Part shown: one piece after another, positions 1-7,547 of the stretch | How positions within the stretch are numbered: the first letter of the stretch is position 1 | Layout of the letters: each line of letters starts with the position of its first letter | Assembly: GCA_964476375.1 (NCBI GenBank) | Contig: CAYYZW010000153.1 | Location: forward strand, 1-12,683 | Origin: SAT2750 sp964476375 | GTDB taxonomy: Bacteria; Planctomycetota; Planctomycetia; Pirellulales; Pirellulaceae | Length of the DNA: 12,683 nt | Reading direction: 5' to 3' | Made by a program: the position numbers and the translations under genes | The notes under the pieces: model-generated | What the model was told of the DNA's origin: nothing | The model's database searches: none | The model's input: only the letters and a program-made list of their open reading frames with translations

Positions 1-1
1 G

Positions 2-1630
2 AACCCGCAGGCGGTCGTACTCTGGGATGCGTTTTACCGGCTTCTGACAGAAAATCACGGCCTGGCTCGGCGACCGGCACTGGAAGGAATGAGCCGGGGT
101 GGGTTGATCATCTATAACTGGGCGGCGGCACATCCTGGCAAGGTTGCCTGCATCTACGGGGATGCACCGGTCTGCGACTTCAAGAGCTGGCCCGGCGGCA
201 AGGGGAAAGGCAAGGGGAGCCCGGCTTCCTGGATGCAATGCCTTGCTGCGTACGGTCTGACAGAAACCGAGGGGCTGGCTTACAAGGGCAACCCCGTGGA
301 CAGGCTCAAGCCGCTTGCAGAAGCGGGAGTGCCCCTTTTGCATGTCGTAGGTGATGCGGATGAGGTGGTGCCGGTCGAGGAAAATACGGCCATCATCGAG
401 GCACGATACAGGCAGCTGGGCGGTTCGATCCAGGTCATCCACAAACCGGGAGTGGGACACCATCCCCACTCGCTCAAGGATCCCGCGAGAATCGTGACGT
501 TTGTGCTCAGGCATACCAGGAAGAATGTACAGCAGCGGGGCAGCCTGGATAACTCGCGAATCCAGTTTGAAAAAGAAGGGAAAGGGCACGTCGCATTTAT
601 CGGCGGCTCGATTACCGAGATGAACGGTTACCGGCCGATGGTCTGCGAGAGCCTGCGGAAACGTTTTCCACAGACGGAGTTCACGTTTACCGCGGCGGGG
701 ATATCGTCCACCTGCTCTACCAGTGGCGCCTTTCGGCTTTCTGCGGATGTTCTTTCCAGGGGGCCGGTGGACCTGTTTTTTATCGAGTTTGCCGTCAACG
801 ATGACCAGGATGCGGGGCACAGTCGTCAGGCGTGTATTCGCGGCATGGAGGGGATTATCCGCCAGGCGCTGCGGCACAACCCGAATATGGACATCGTGAT
901 CACGCATTTCGTCAACCCGGGCATGCTCAAGCAGCTGCAGGCGGGCGCAACGCCCCTTTCGATGCGGGCCCATGGGGATGTGGCCCGCCACTACGGCGTG
1001 TCGACGATTCACCTGGCCAAGGAGGTGGCCGAGCAAATCAACTTCGGCACCCTGACCTGGCAGGAGTATGGAGGGACGCATCCCAAGCCGGCGGGAAACC
1101 GGATCTGTGCCGACATGATCGACCAGTTGTTCGATGGCGGATGGCACAAAGACCTTCCGGCCGATGCCCGGCCGGTTGCCCATCTCGTCCCACGGGAATC
1201 GCTCGATTCGAAGAACTATGGGAAGGGGCGTTTTTTGGATCTCTCCAGGGCAACACTCAAGGCGGGCTGGCAGATCAGGACGCCGGACTGGAAGGCCCTG
1301 CCGGGCGGGAAACGATCGCGCTTTACCAGCATTCCGATGCTGACCGCAGACGAGGCCGGGGCAGAACTGGAACTGGAGTTCAACGGTACGGCGGTGGGGG
1401 CTTACGTCGTGGCCGGACCGGATGCGGGCATCCTGGAGGCACGGGTCGACGATGGGGAATTTGAACCGGTCGATCTCTATCATCGGTATAGCAAGGGATT
1501 ACATTACCCCCGCACGGTGATGTTTGCCGCCGATTTGCCGGCCGGTAATCATCTCCTGACAGTCCGCGTTTCGACGGAGACCCGCAGCAGCGGCCACGCC
1601 GCCCGGATCATGAAATTCGTGGCGAACTAA
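2..1630 (+). CDS. Two-domain secreted-type esterase: alpha/beta hydrolase fused to SGNH (GDSL-like) hydrolase, 5' end outside window
   Basis: The reading frame is open from base 2, so the N-terminus lies outside the window and the ATG at 89 is internal; 542 residues are visible. The first part is an alpha/beta hydrolase: nucleophile elbow GMSRGG (Ser at visible residue 31), acid in GDADEVVP (Asp 120) and His in GVGHHP (His 153). An SGNH hydrolase follows: block I GGSIT (Ser 203), the oxyanion Gly near 233, AVNDD (Asn 266) and GGTHP (His 360). A beta-rich tail of about 150 residues ends the protein. The usual block V Asp three residues before His is Gly; Glu 355, five before it, may replace it. 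Such fusions are probably carbohydrate or acyl esterases (inference); the substrate is unknown. A short Gly/Lys-rich stretch lies at about visible residues 65-72. The gene converges on the NHL gene with 8 bases between the stop codons. Confidence 0.88.
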   Translation, partial: NPQAVVLWDAFYRLLTENHGLARRPALEGMSRGGLIIYNWAAAHPGKVACIYGDAPVCDFKSWPGGKGKGKGSPASWMQCLAAYGLTETEGLAYKGNPVDRLKPLAEAGVPLLHVVGDADEVVPVEENTAIIEARYRQLGGSIQVIHKPGVGHHPHSLKDPARIVTFVLRHTRKNVQQRGSLDNSRIQFEKEGKGHVAFIGGSITEMNGYRPMVCESLRKRFPQTEFTFTAAGISSTCSTSGAFRLSADVLSRGPVDLFFIEFAVNDDQDAGHSRQACIRGMEGIIRQALRHNPNMDIVITHFVNPGMLKQLQAGATPLSMRAHGDVARHYGVSTIHLAKEVAEQINFGTLTWQEYGGTHPKPAGNRICADMIDQLFDGGWHKDLPADARPVAHLVPRESLDSKNYGKGRFLDLSRATLKAGWQIRTPDWKALPGGKRSRFTSIPMLTADEAGAELELEFNGTAVGAYVVAGPDAGILEARVDDGEFEPVDLYHRYSKGLHYPRTVMFAADLPAGNHLLTVRVSTETRSSGHAARIMKFVAN

Positions 1631-1638
1631 CGGCCGCC

Positions 1639-2736
1639 CTAGCCCACATGGCGGAGGAAGTTGATTCGCCCGATGGCGACCCACTCGGCGACGTAGAGGT
1701 TCCCCGCATGGTCAAAGCAGGCATCATGGGGATGGATGAACCTCCCGTTTTCCCAGCGGGCCGGACTCGTACGGATGGCAAGGTTGTTGGCCAGCACCTG
1801 CTCACGCCAGACCGGGTCGTCCCCCAGGTGAGCAATCACTTTGTTATCCCTGTCCAGCAGTGTGATCCTCGCGTGCAGGTCAGGGATGACCATTACCTCG
1901 TCGCGGGTATCGATGTCTGCCGGGAAGAGCATGTCCTTGAAGCTGCCGGTGTGTTTTCCCTTCTCGTTGAAAAACTGTAGCCGGGCATTAGCGCGGTCGC
2001 AGATGACCAGTTGCGGCGTGCGCCCGGGCCGGTCATCCCACCAGAGACCGTGGGGAGTCTGGAACTGTCCCTTCTTCGACCCCGTCCCGCCGAAATAGCC
2101 TGTCACTTTAGCGTCCCGGTCGTAGCGAATAATGTAATTGGACCCGTAGCCATCGCCGACCCAGAATCCGCCATCGGGAGCAAAGGCGATATTCGTGGGG
2201 CTGAACTTGGTCCCCTTCCCATATTTACCGGGGGTCGTCACGACAAAGGGTGTGGCGCCCTCGTAGACGTCGACCTCGGGTGCCGTCTGCTGCCAGACTG
2301 TTTCCCCGGTGAGGGTCTTCTTGGCAATGTAACCCTTGTTGTCACAGAGATAGAGGAACTCTTCGCCATCGTCGTTGCGAATGTCGATGCCGTGGCCACC
2401 CCCGTGGTATTCTTTTCCGAAGGAGCGGACAAACTTTCCCTTCGAGTCAAAGACGACGATCGAATCCATGATCTCGGCAGTCTTGGTGCGGTGCTTGACG
2501 TAAATCAGCCCCTCGGCGTCAACTGCAACGCCGTGCGTATCCTGCCAGCGAATGTGATCGGGTACTTCCATGCAGTCATGGTGAATTTCGTAGCGATGCC
2601 CCTCGGGACCGATTACCTTCGGCTTGGATCCGGCTTTGTCCTCGGCACCCAGGAAGGCGGGTGCAAGGCCGGAAGCGAGCATGGTGGCGGTTGTCGATTG
2701 CAGGAAAACGCGTCGCGTGGAGGATGGGTTGGTCAT
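1639..2736 (-). CDS. Tat-exported NHL-repeat beta-propeller protein
   Basis: This 365-residue protein starts with a twin-arginine signal (TRRVFLQ at residues 7-13) followed by a short Ala/Ser/Leu hydrophobic stretch ending near residue 30. I chose the ATG at 2736 because it places the Tat motif at the N-terminus and has an AAGGAC ribosome binding site 8 bases upstream. The longer open frame to 2889 would run into the sulfatase gene. The mature part holds NHL-type blades, for example HGVAVDAEGLIYV, GYFGGTGSKKGQFQTPHG and HPHDACFDHAGNLYVAEW, consistent with a six-bladed propeller covering about residues 50-365. NHL propellers include peptidyl-hydroxyglycine amidating lyases and pure binding scaffolds; I cannot assign a reaction. 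The gene lies 25 bases after the sulfatase stop on the same strand, so the two are probably co-transcribed. Confidence 0.88.
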   Translation of the reverse strand: MTNPSSTRRVFLQSTTATMLASGLAPAFLGAEDKAGSKPKVIGPEGHRYEIHHDCMEVPDHIRWQDTHGVAVDAEGLIYVKHRTKTAEIMDSIVVFDSKGKFVRSFGKEYHGGGHGIDIRNDDGEEFLYLCDNKGYIAKKTLTGETVWQQTAPEVDVYEGATPFVVTTPGKYGKGTKFSPTNIAFAPDGGFWVGDGYGSNYIIRYDRDAKVTGYFGGTGSKKGQFQTPHGLWWDDRPGRTPQLVICDRANARLQFFNEKGKHTGSFKDMLFPADIDTRDEVMVIPDLHARITLLDRDNKVIAHLGDDPVWREQVLANNLAIRTSPARWENGRFIHPHDACFDHAGNLYVAEWVAIGRINFLRHVG

Positions 2737-2744
2737 ACGGTCTT

Positions 2745-2750
2745 GTCCTT
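2745..2750 (-). promoter_or_regulatory. Ribosome binding site of the NHL gene
   Basis: On the minus strand this reads AAGGAC, 8 bases before the ATG at 2736, within the 25-base gap after the sulfatase stop. It supports the short start rather than the longer open frame. Confidence 0.6.
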
Positions 2751-2761
2751 TTCGTAACGGG

Positions 2762-4687
2762 TTACCGGAAGGAAGGAAACGCGCTGGATTCCTGGATCTC
2801 TCCCAGCTGCACCAGGTGCATGGTGGTGGCGAAATCGATAAAGAGGTTGATGGGATGCCTGTCGCCGGCCGCCTTTTTCTGTGCCGCACGAATCTGGGGA
2901 ACAGCGGGCCGGGCTTTTTCTCCCAGGAGCTGCAGGGCGCGGGCGGCCAGCAGGACCATGTCCAGGTTGTCGGCCTGGAGATCCCGAACCAGGACCGCCA
3001 GGGCCGGTGGGTTGTCGCCTCGCTCGAGCAAGGCGCCCGCAGCCTCGATCCGAACGGGCGGACTGGGGTCCTCCAGCGCCCGGGTCAGCGCGGCGGAAGC
3101 ATCGCCGCTTGCGTGCAGACCGACGGCCGCCCAGTAGCGAACCGCCGAGTTCGAATCACGCAAGCGTTGAACCTGTGTGTCCGTCGCACCGGCCGCACCG
3201 ACCAGTTCGGCGACCGCGCGAATTTTCTGCAGCGGGTACGTGGCCGGTCTCCTCGCCGCCTCAAACGGGGTGCTCCCCTGGCCTGTCCGCCAGGCGTCCA
3301 TCTCGGGGAGGTAGCCCAGGTCGACCGTTTCGGTGCACCAGTCCGCCTGTGCCTTTCGCAGCCGCTGGAGGGTATCCCGGTGCCGCCTGGAGCCGGCGAG
3401 GTTTCGCAGGTTCTGTGGATCGTTGTGCGTGTCATAGAGTTCTTCCACGGAGCGTCGAGGCCCGGCGTAGTGGAACTGGGCAGGGGTGAATTCTCCTGTA
3501 CGGGCGAGGCGGGTGATGTCATCGCGGATCTCTCCCAGGTCGGAATATGCGCTGGGCTGGTTATAGGAAAGGTGGGGCTTGTAATTTCGGATGTAGAGGT
3601 ACCGTTTGTCGCGTACCGAACGCGCCATGTCGTAGGCTTCGTCCACGCGGTCACGCGCGCCGAACACGTACTCGCGCTGGCGGCCGGCGGCTGGGCCGAG
3701 AAAGGCGGTCCCCTGCATGTAATCGGGCGGGGTGATGCCAAGCAGGCTGAGGACGGTCGGGGCGAAATCCACGAAACTGACAAGGCGGTCGATTTTCTCG
3801 CCGGGCCTGGCCGGGGCGAGGTGCTGGTATTTTTTGGGGAAGCGGATCATGAGAGGGACATGCATCCCGGAGTCGAGCAGCAGTCGCTTGTGCCGTGGCA
3901 TGCCCGAGCCGTGATCCGAGTAGAAAAACACGATCGTATTTTCGGCCAGGCCGTCCTCCTCCAGTTCCGCGAGCCGCTTGCCCACGTTCTGGTCCATCAC
4001 CGACACGCAATCATAGAACCGGGCGACCGTTTGTCGGATGACCGGGGTGTCCGGATAGTAGGGCGGAAGTGGGGCCCGGTCGGCACGGTGCACGTCGTCC
4101 GGGGAGAGCCGGGCCTGCACGTCGTTTCGGAAATGTTCGAAGGTCCAGACCATGGTCCGCGACTGGTGGGTGGTCATGTCATTGAAGATGCTGAAAAAAG
4201 GCTGTCCCGGTTTTCGGGTGCGCCAGTGGCCCTGGTCGCTGGATTCATTCCAGGAGGCCCTGATAAGGCCCTGGGCGTTGGCGGTGTTGTAGTCGGTCTT
4301 GGTGTTGTTGGTGGTGTGGAATCCGCGTGAGCGTATGAAGGACGGGAAACCGGTAATTCTCCCGGGGATCGGGAATTCACTGCGAAGGTGATGGGTGCCA
4401 AGGGAGGTCGCATAGACCCCGGTGATCAGGCATGACCGGGCTGGCGAACAGACCGGAGCGGTCGCGAAGGCCCTGGTGTAGCGGACGCTCTCTTTTGCGA
4501 AGGCGTCGAGATGGGGCGTGCTGGCATACCGGTCACCCCAGCTGCCGAGGGTGGGACTCATGTCCTCGGCCGTGAGCCAGAGAATATTTGGCGTATCGGC
4601 ATTCGCCGCAGTGACCGTGAAGAAGAAGGCCAGGACAGCCCACAGGTGAACGTGTTTTCTCCCGGACCGGTGTTCGTGTGTTTTCAT
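2762..4687 (-). CDS. Secreted formylglycine sulfatase (sulfamidase-like) with C-terminal HEAT-like repeats
   Basis: This 641-residue protein has a basic N-terminus, a hydrophobic segment (about residues 14-28) and a likely signal-peptidase I site at TANA|D near residue 30. The sulfatase signature CSPARSCLITG begins at Cys80, the residue converted to formylglycine by a maturation enzyme. Metal-binding positions are visible at Glu41-Asp42 and in YSDHGSGMPRHK (Asp258, His259), with basic active-site residues after them. The N-terminal block resembles the heparan N-sulfatase branch more than the arylsulfatase A branch (inference from pattern). The sulfatase core ends with the usual ELYDTHNDPQNLRNL motif at about 416-430. 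Residues about 505-605 form helical HEAT-like repeats (SNSAVRYWAAVGL, SPPVRIEAAGALLERGD), an extra module that may bind a partner or a polymer. It is the first gene of a likely two-gene unit with the NHL gene. No strong ribosome binding site precedes the ATG. Confidence 0.93.
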   Translation of the reverse strand: MKTHEHRSGRKHVHLWAVLAFFFTVTAANADTPNILWLTAEDMSPTLGSWGDRYASTPHLDAFAKESVRYTRAFATAPVCSPARSCLITGVYATSLGTHHLRSEFPIPGRITGFPSFIRSRGFHTTNNTKTDYNTANAQGLIRASWNESSDQGHWRTRKPGQPFFSIFNDMTTHQSRTMVWTFEHFRNDVQARLSPDDVHRADRAPLPPYYPDTPVIRQTVARFYDCVSVMDQNVGKRLAELEEDGLAENTIVFFYSDHGSGMPRHKRLLLDSGMHVPLMIRFPKKYQHLAPARPGEKIDRLVSFVDFAPTVLSLLGITPPDYMQGTAFLGPAAGRQREYVFGARDRVDEAYDMARSVRDKRYLYIRNYKPHLSYNQPSAYSDLGEIRDDITRLARTGEFTPAQFHYAGPRRSVEELYDTHNDPQNLRNLAGSRRHRDTLQRLRKAQADWCTETVDLGYLPEMDAWRTGQGSTPFEAARRPATYPLQKIRAVAELVGAAGATDTQVQRLRDSNSAVRYWAAVGLHASGDASAALTRALEDPSPPVRIEAAGALLERGDNPPALAVLVRDLQADNLDMVLLAARALQLLGEKARPAVPQIRAAQKKAAGDRHPINLFIDFATTMHLVQLGEIQESSAFPSFR

Positions 4688-4923
4688 CGGTTCGACGTGG
4701 CATCCCGCGTGAAAAGAAGATGCGATTAGTGGACGGCATGATTCTGAGCAGGAAATGGTACCACGGTGGAAGGGGGTTTTGCAGAGCGTGCGTTTCTTTT
4801 CGAGACGGGCAATATCTACACGATATATCCAGGACGGGTCCGATTGCTTTCAGAGATGGACTCGAGTCATCCCCGTCAAACATGTTAGAATGCAGGTGTC
4901 CAATCATGTTCATGCAGGCGCAG
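4688..4923. promoter_or_regulatory. Divergent intergenic region between the sulfatase and DUF1501 genes
   Basis: This 236-base gap separates two divergent starts and must hold both promoters if the genes are transcribed independently. A TAGAAT hexamer at 4886-4891 could be a -10 element for the DUF1501 gene, but no convincing -35 lies 16-18 bases upstream. An A/T-rich patch (about 4811-4828) is another candidate. The frame is open from 4678 into the DUF1501 gene, but the extra residues look non-coding. Confidence 0.35.
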
Positions 4924-6279
4924 ATGAAACATCCACTCGACCGCCGAACTTTTCTCCGTGCCGGATCCCTGGCGGGTTGCGGTTTGACCCTGGCGGACCA
5001 CATTTTCCGTGCCGAGCTGGCCCGGGCGGCAACGGGGAGCTCCGCGTCGGACACCAACTGCATCATGTTGTACATGACCGGAGGGCCGGCCCAGCAAGAG
5101 ACATTTGATATGAAGCCGGATGCGGATGATCCGTATCGCGGTGAATTTTTGCCTGTTTCCACCAACGTGCCCGGAATCCAGGTCTGCGAGCATCTTCCCA
5201 TGATGTCACGGGTCGCAGACAAGTATGCTGTCATCCGCTCGACCTGGCACGAGAGCAACACGCACGGGGTGGGGGTTGTTTACAACCTGACAGGTCTCAA
5301 GCATGCTCCCCGGCAGCAAGGGGAGCCCCAGGTGTCCCGCGATGACCCGCCGAGCGTGGGGGGGGCGATCCGGCAGCTTCGGGGCGATCGAAATGACCTC
5401 CCTGCCGCAGTCCACCTGCCTGTTCGAATCGGTGATCAGAATAACTTTCGCTGGGGTGGTCAGCACGCCGGCTTCCTGGGCCAGGAATTTGACCCGCTCA
5501 CGCTGATCGATGAAAACTGGACGCCCGGCACCCTGCCGGCCAGTTTCTTGCCTCCCAAGGGGGTCGGCGTGGAACGGTTGCGGCAGCGGGCCCAGTTGCT
5601 TGACCGGGTGGAGGGTCGGCAATTTGATAACTCGGAAGCTGATTCGCCGGAACTTTACAAACGGGCGCGCAGGAGAGCGTTGAGCATCCTGCAGTCGGAC
5701 TCGGTCTGGAAGGCTTTCCTGCTGGAGGAGGAGAAGCCAAGCACCATCGAGCGGTATGGGGATAACAAGTTCGGTCGTAGCTGCCTGGTCGCACGGCGGC
5801 TGGTCGAACGGGGCGTCTCCTTTGTCACCGTTCCCTGGATGTATCTGCACTCCACAAAGAACTTCGATACGCATGACAAGCATTTCAAGGTTATGAAAGA
5901 GCTGCTGCTTCCCCCGCTGGATCGTGCCTTCTCGGCGCTGCTGGAAGATCTCGATCAGCGTGGGCTGATGAAAAATACCCTGGTCTGCTGGACGGGAGAA
6001 TTCGGTCGGACTCCCAAGATCAATGGCAATGCGGGCCGCGACCACTGGGGCAAGGTCTACAGCACGGTGCTTGCCGGTGCCGGGATTCGTGGTGGACAGG
6101 TCTATGGAGCCACGGACAGGATCGGTGGAGAACCGGTTGACAGGCCGGTCCACGTGACGGATTTCATCGCCACCGTTTACAAGGCGCTGGGCTACGACAG
6201 CAGCACGCTGGTCTATGACCGCTTTGGGCGGCCCCACCCGATCGTCCAGGGGCGCCCGGTCCAGGCACTATTTGGCTAG
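4924..6279 (+). CDS. DUF1501 family protein with Tat signal
   Basis: From the ATG at 4924 the product is 451 residues, starting with a twin-arginine motif (DRRTFLRAG, residues 6-14) and a Leu/Ala-rich stretch. Family hallmarks are MTGGPAQQETFDMKPDA near the N-terminus of the mature part, NFDTHDKHF in the middle, and GEFGRTP, GRDHWG and VTDFIATVYKALG towards the end. DUF1501 proteins belong to the alkaline phosphatase/sulfatase-like superfamily and abound in planctomycetes, often beside DUF1549/DUF1553 cytochrome genes; that partner is not here. Their reaction is not established. The ATG at 4906 (6 residues longer) is an alternative start, with AGGTG about 8 bases upstream; I prefer 4924 because the Tat motif then sits at the usual distance. 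The gene converges on the DUF1080 gene. Confidence 0.9.
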   Translation: MKHPLDRRTFLRAGSLAGCGLTLADHIFRAELARAATGSSASDTNCIMLYMTGGPAQQETFDMKPDADDPYRGEFLPVSTNVPGIQVCEHLPMMSRVADKYAVIRSTWHESNTHGVGVVYNLTGLKHAPRQQGEPQVSRDDPPSVGGAIRQLRGDRNDLPAAVHLPVRIGDQNNFRWGGQHAGFLGQEFDPLTLIDENWTPGTLPASFLPPKGVGVERLRQRAQLLDRVEGRQFDNSEADSPELYKRARRRALSILQSDSVWKAFLLEEEKPSTIERYGDNKFGRSCLVARRLVERGVSFVTVPWMYLHSTKNFDTHDKHFKVMKELLLPPLDRAFSALLEDLDQRGLMKNTLVCWTGEFGRTPKINGNAGRDHWGKVYSTVLAGAGIRGGQVYGATDRIGGEPVDRPVHVTDFIATVYKALGYDSSTLVYDRFGRPHPIVQGRPVQALFG

Positions 6280-6304
6280 TGAGCCGCGAGAGGATCCCGG
6301 CGAC

Positions 6305-7033
6305 TCATTGGAGGATCTTGATCTTCAGATCCTTGAAATGGACGATCATGCCAGGATCATGCAGTTGAAGCTGGATCATCCCCTTCTCGAGACGCTTCGC
6401 AGGGTCAATGTTCTCGGTGAATTCCGATGACAGCTTGCCGTTTACATACAGCTTGAAATTGTTTCCCCTGGCGATGATTCGCACCGCGTTCCAGTCGCCC
6501 TTGTGGATGTCCGATTCGGTGAGGGCATTCTCGATGGCCGTGATCTGGGGCTGGTCATCTTTATCAATAACCAGGCGATCCCCCCGGAAACAGCGATGCT
6601 CGGTACGGCCGGGGGTGTGGAAATCCCAGGCTCCCATCACGTTTTTTCCGATACCGAGGTGGCCGATGTCGGCATGGTAACTCTGGAAATCACGTCGTCC
6701 GGTGTCATCCTTGATCGCGCGAATGCTCACGCCACTGTTCCCCTTGCCGGGAAAGCGGTAACAGAAATGCATTTCCAGGTCTGCAGCCTGCTTGTTCCCT
6801 GTATAGGTCAGGTATCCCCTGCCCTTGTCCCCGTTGCCGACGATCATTCCATCCTGGACGGTCCAGGCGGCCGCGGTGGTGGCGGGCGTGGCCTCCCAGC
6901 CGTCCAGCGTTTTTCCGTCGAACATGGAAACGAAGTCGGCCTCTTTCTTCGGAGCGGCCGCCAGTGCGACCAGGGAAGAGGTCACGAGAGCTGTCAAAGC
7001 AAGGAAACAGAGCCTCTTTGAAATCGAGTTCAT
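6305..7033 (-). CDS. Secreted DUF1080 (3-keto-disaccharide hydrolase-like) protein
   Basis: This 242-residue protein has a Sec signal peptide (hydrophobic residues about 9-27, likely cut near ALAAAP). The DUF1080 pattern follows: the opening FVSMFDGKTLDGWE (residues 34-47), then WTVQDGMIVGNG, FCYRFPGKGNSGVSIRA, a central region rich in His and Asp, WNAVRIIARGNNFKLYVNGK and the closing GMIQLQLHDPGMIVHFKDLKIK. The fold is a concanavalin-like jelly roll; some members hydrolyse 3-keto-glycosides, others are uncharacterised. The length fits a single-domain member. The ATG at 7033 has AGGAC 6 bases upstream, which supports this start. The gene stands alone on its strand: it converges on DUF1501 (25-base gap) and diverges from the small lipoprotein gene. 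Confidence 0.93.
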   Translation of the reverse strand: MNSISKRLCFLALTALVTSSLVALAAAPKKEADFVSMFDGKTLDGWEATPATTAAAWTVQDGMIVGNGDKGRGYLTYTGNKQAADLEMHFCYRFPGKGNSGVSIRAIKDDTGRRDFQSYHADIGHLGIGKNVMGAWDFHTPGRTEHRCFRGDRLVIDKDDQPQITAIENALTESDIHKGDWNAVRIIARGNNFKLYVNGKLSSEFTENIDPAKRLEKGMIQLQLHDPGMIVHFKDLKIKILQ

Positions 7034-7283
7034 TGGATTGTCCTGGTGTCTGGAATAAAGGGGCCCGGGCGGGACGGAAGGAATTTCAATTCACCCCCAC
7101 GCGAGCAAGGCAGCACCCCATGGTACCCGCTGATGGCCTCGTCGTTCAAGCATCTTGTGCACGTCAGGTTCTCCAGGGTTGTATTATTCCCGCGGGATCG
7201 ATTTATCCGGCCCGAGGTTCACTCGGAGATGGTAATCTTAGAGGTCAAAGAATACCGGTACCCTCTTTCCCGAAGGAGATTCG
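7034..7283. promoter_or_regulatory. Divergent intergenic region between DUF1080 and small lipoprotein genes
   Basis: This 250-base gap separates divergent genes. On the plus strand a TATTAT hexamer (7182-7187) abuts a perfect 10-base palindrome TCCCGCGGGA (7188-7197). A 5-base inverted repeat CCGAG/CTCGG lies at 7212-7226, and an 8-base palindrome TACCGGTA at 7253-7260. These could be a -10 element and operator sites, but no good -35 is seen at normal spacing (TTGTGC at 7155-7160 is 21 bases away). No open frame here looks like protein. Confidence 0.35.
7273..7278 (+). promoter_or_regulatory. Strong ribosome binding site of the small lipoprotein gene
   Basis: AAGGAG lies 5 bases before the ATG at 7284. 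It is the best Shine-Dalgarno match in the window and is the main non-protein evidence that this short frame is translated. Confidence 0.75.
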
Positions 7284-7457
7284 ATGTCTCGCCGTATCCT
7301 TGCCAGTATCGCAATTGTCGTTCTTGTGGCCATGGCGGCCGGCTGTGAGGGATGGCGAGGAAAGAAACATTTTTGTCCGGATTGTGGAGCAGATACCACG
7401 GCGACAGCGGACCAGTGTGAAGAGTGTGGCCTGGAGTTCAAGCCGCTCCAGGAATAG
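7284..7457 (+). CDS. Small lipoprotein with zinc-ribbon-like CxxC pair
   Basis: This 57-residue frame is easy to miss. Two arginines (residues 3-4) precede a hydrophobic core (ILASIAIVVLVAMAAG) and a cysteine at residue 21. AAGC is a permissive lipobox, with Ala rather than Leu at -3. The mature part is only 37 residues and carries CPDCG (31-35) and CEECG (45-49), four cysteines spaced like a small zinc ribbon, ending in FKPLQE. This suggests a membrane-anchored, outward-facing metal-binding or redox-sensitive peptide. Zinc ribbons are common in the cytoplasm but unusual on a lipoprotein. The strong ribosome binding site supports translation. Its role is unknown; it lies 90 bases before the PDZ-toroid gene on the same strand and may share its transcript. 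Alternatives are a membrane-anchored small protein without lipidation, or a disulfide-bonded peptide. Confidence 0.8.
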   Translation: MSRRILASIAIVVLVAMAAGCEGWRGKKHFCPDCGADTTATADQCEECGLEFKPLQE

Positions 7458-7547
7458 ATATATAGACCATTGTTAACCTGCCCCACTTTCTGGTGGAACT
7501 CTTTCATCCACTTTCCGGCCCCAGCATCCTCAATTGGTTTGATTCCC

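Noticed and set aside
1631..1638. Possible bidirectional terminators between the convergent gene pairs (also at 6280-6304 and 9003-9019).
   Set aside because: The gaps are 8 to 25 bases long and contain no stem-loop followed by a T-run on either strand.
2624..4330. A 568-residue open frame on the plus strand opposite the sulfatase and NHL genes.
   Set aside because: It lies antisense to two well-supported genes, spans their junction, has no family resemblance or leader of its own, and is expected from high G+C codon usage.
4678..4923. The in-frame upstream extension of the DUF1501 gene.
   Set aside because: It would overlap the divergent sulfatase start, would bury the Tat motif about 90 residues in, and has no protein-like composition.
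5206..6237. A 343-residue open frame on the minus strand opposite the DUF1501 gene.
   Set aside because: It is antisense to conserved DUF1501 motifs and shows no recognisable domain; a G+C shadow frame.
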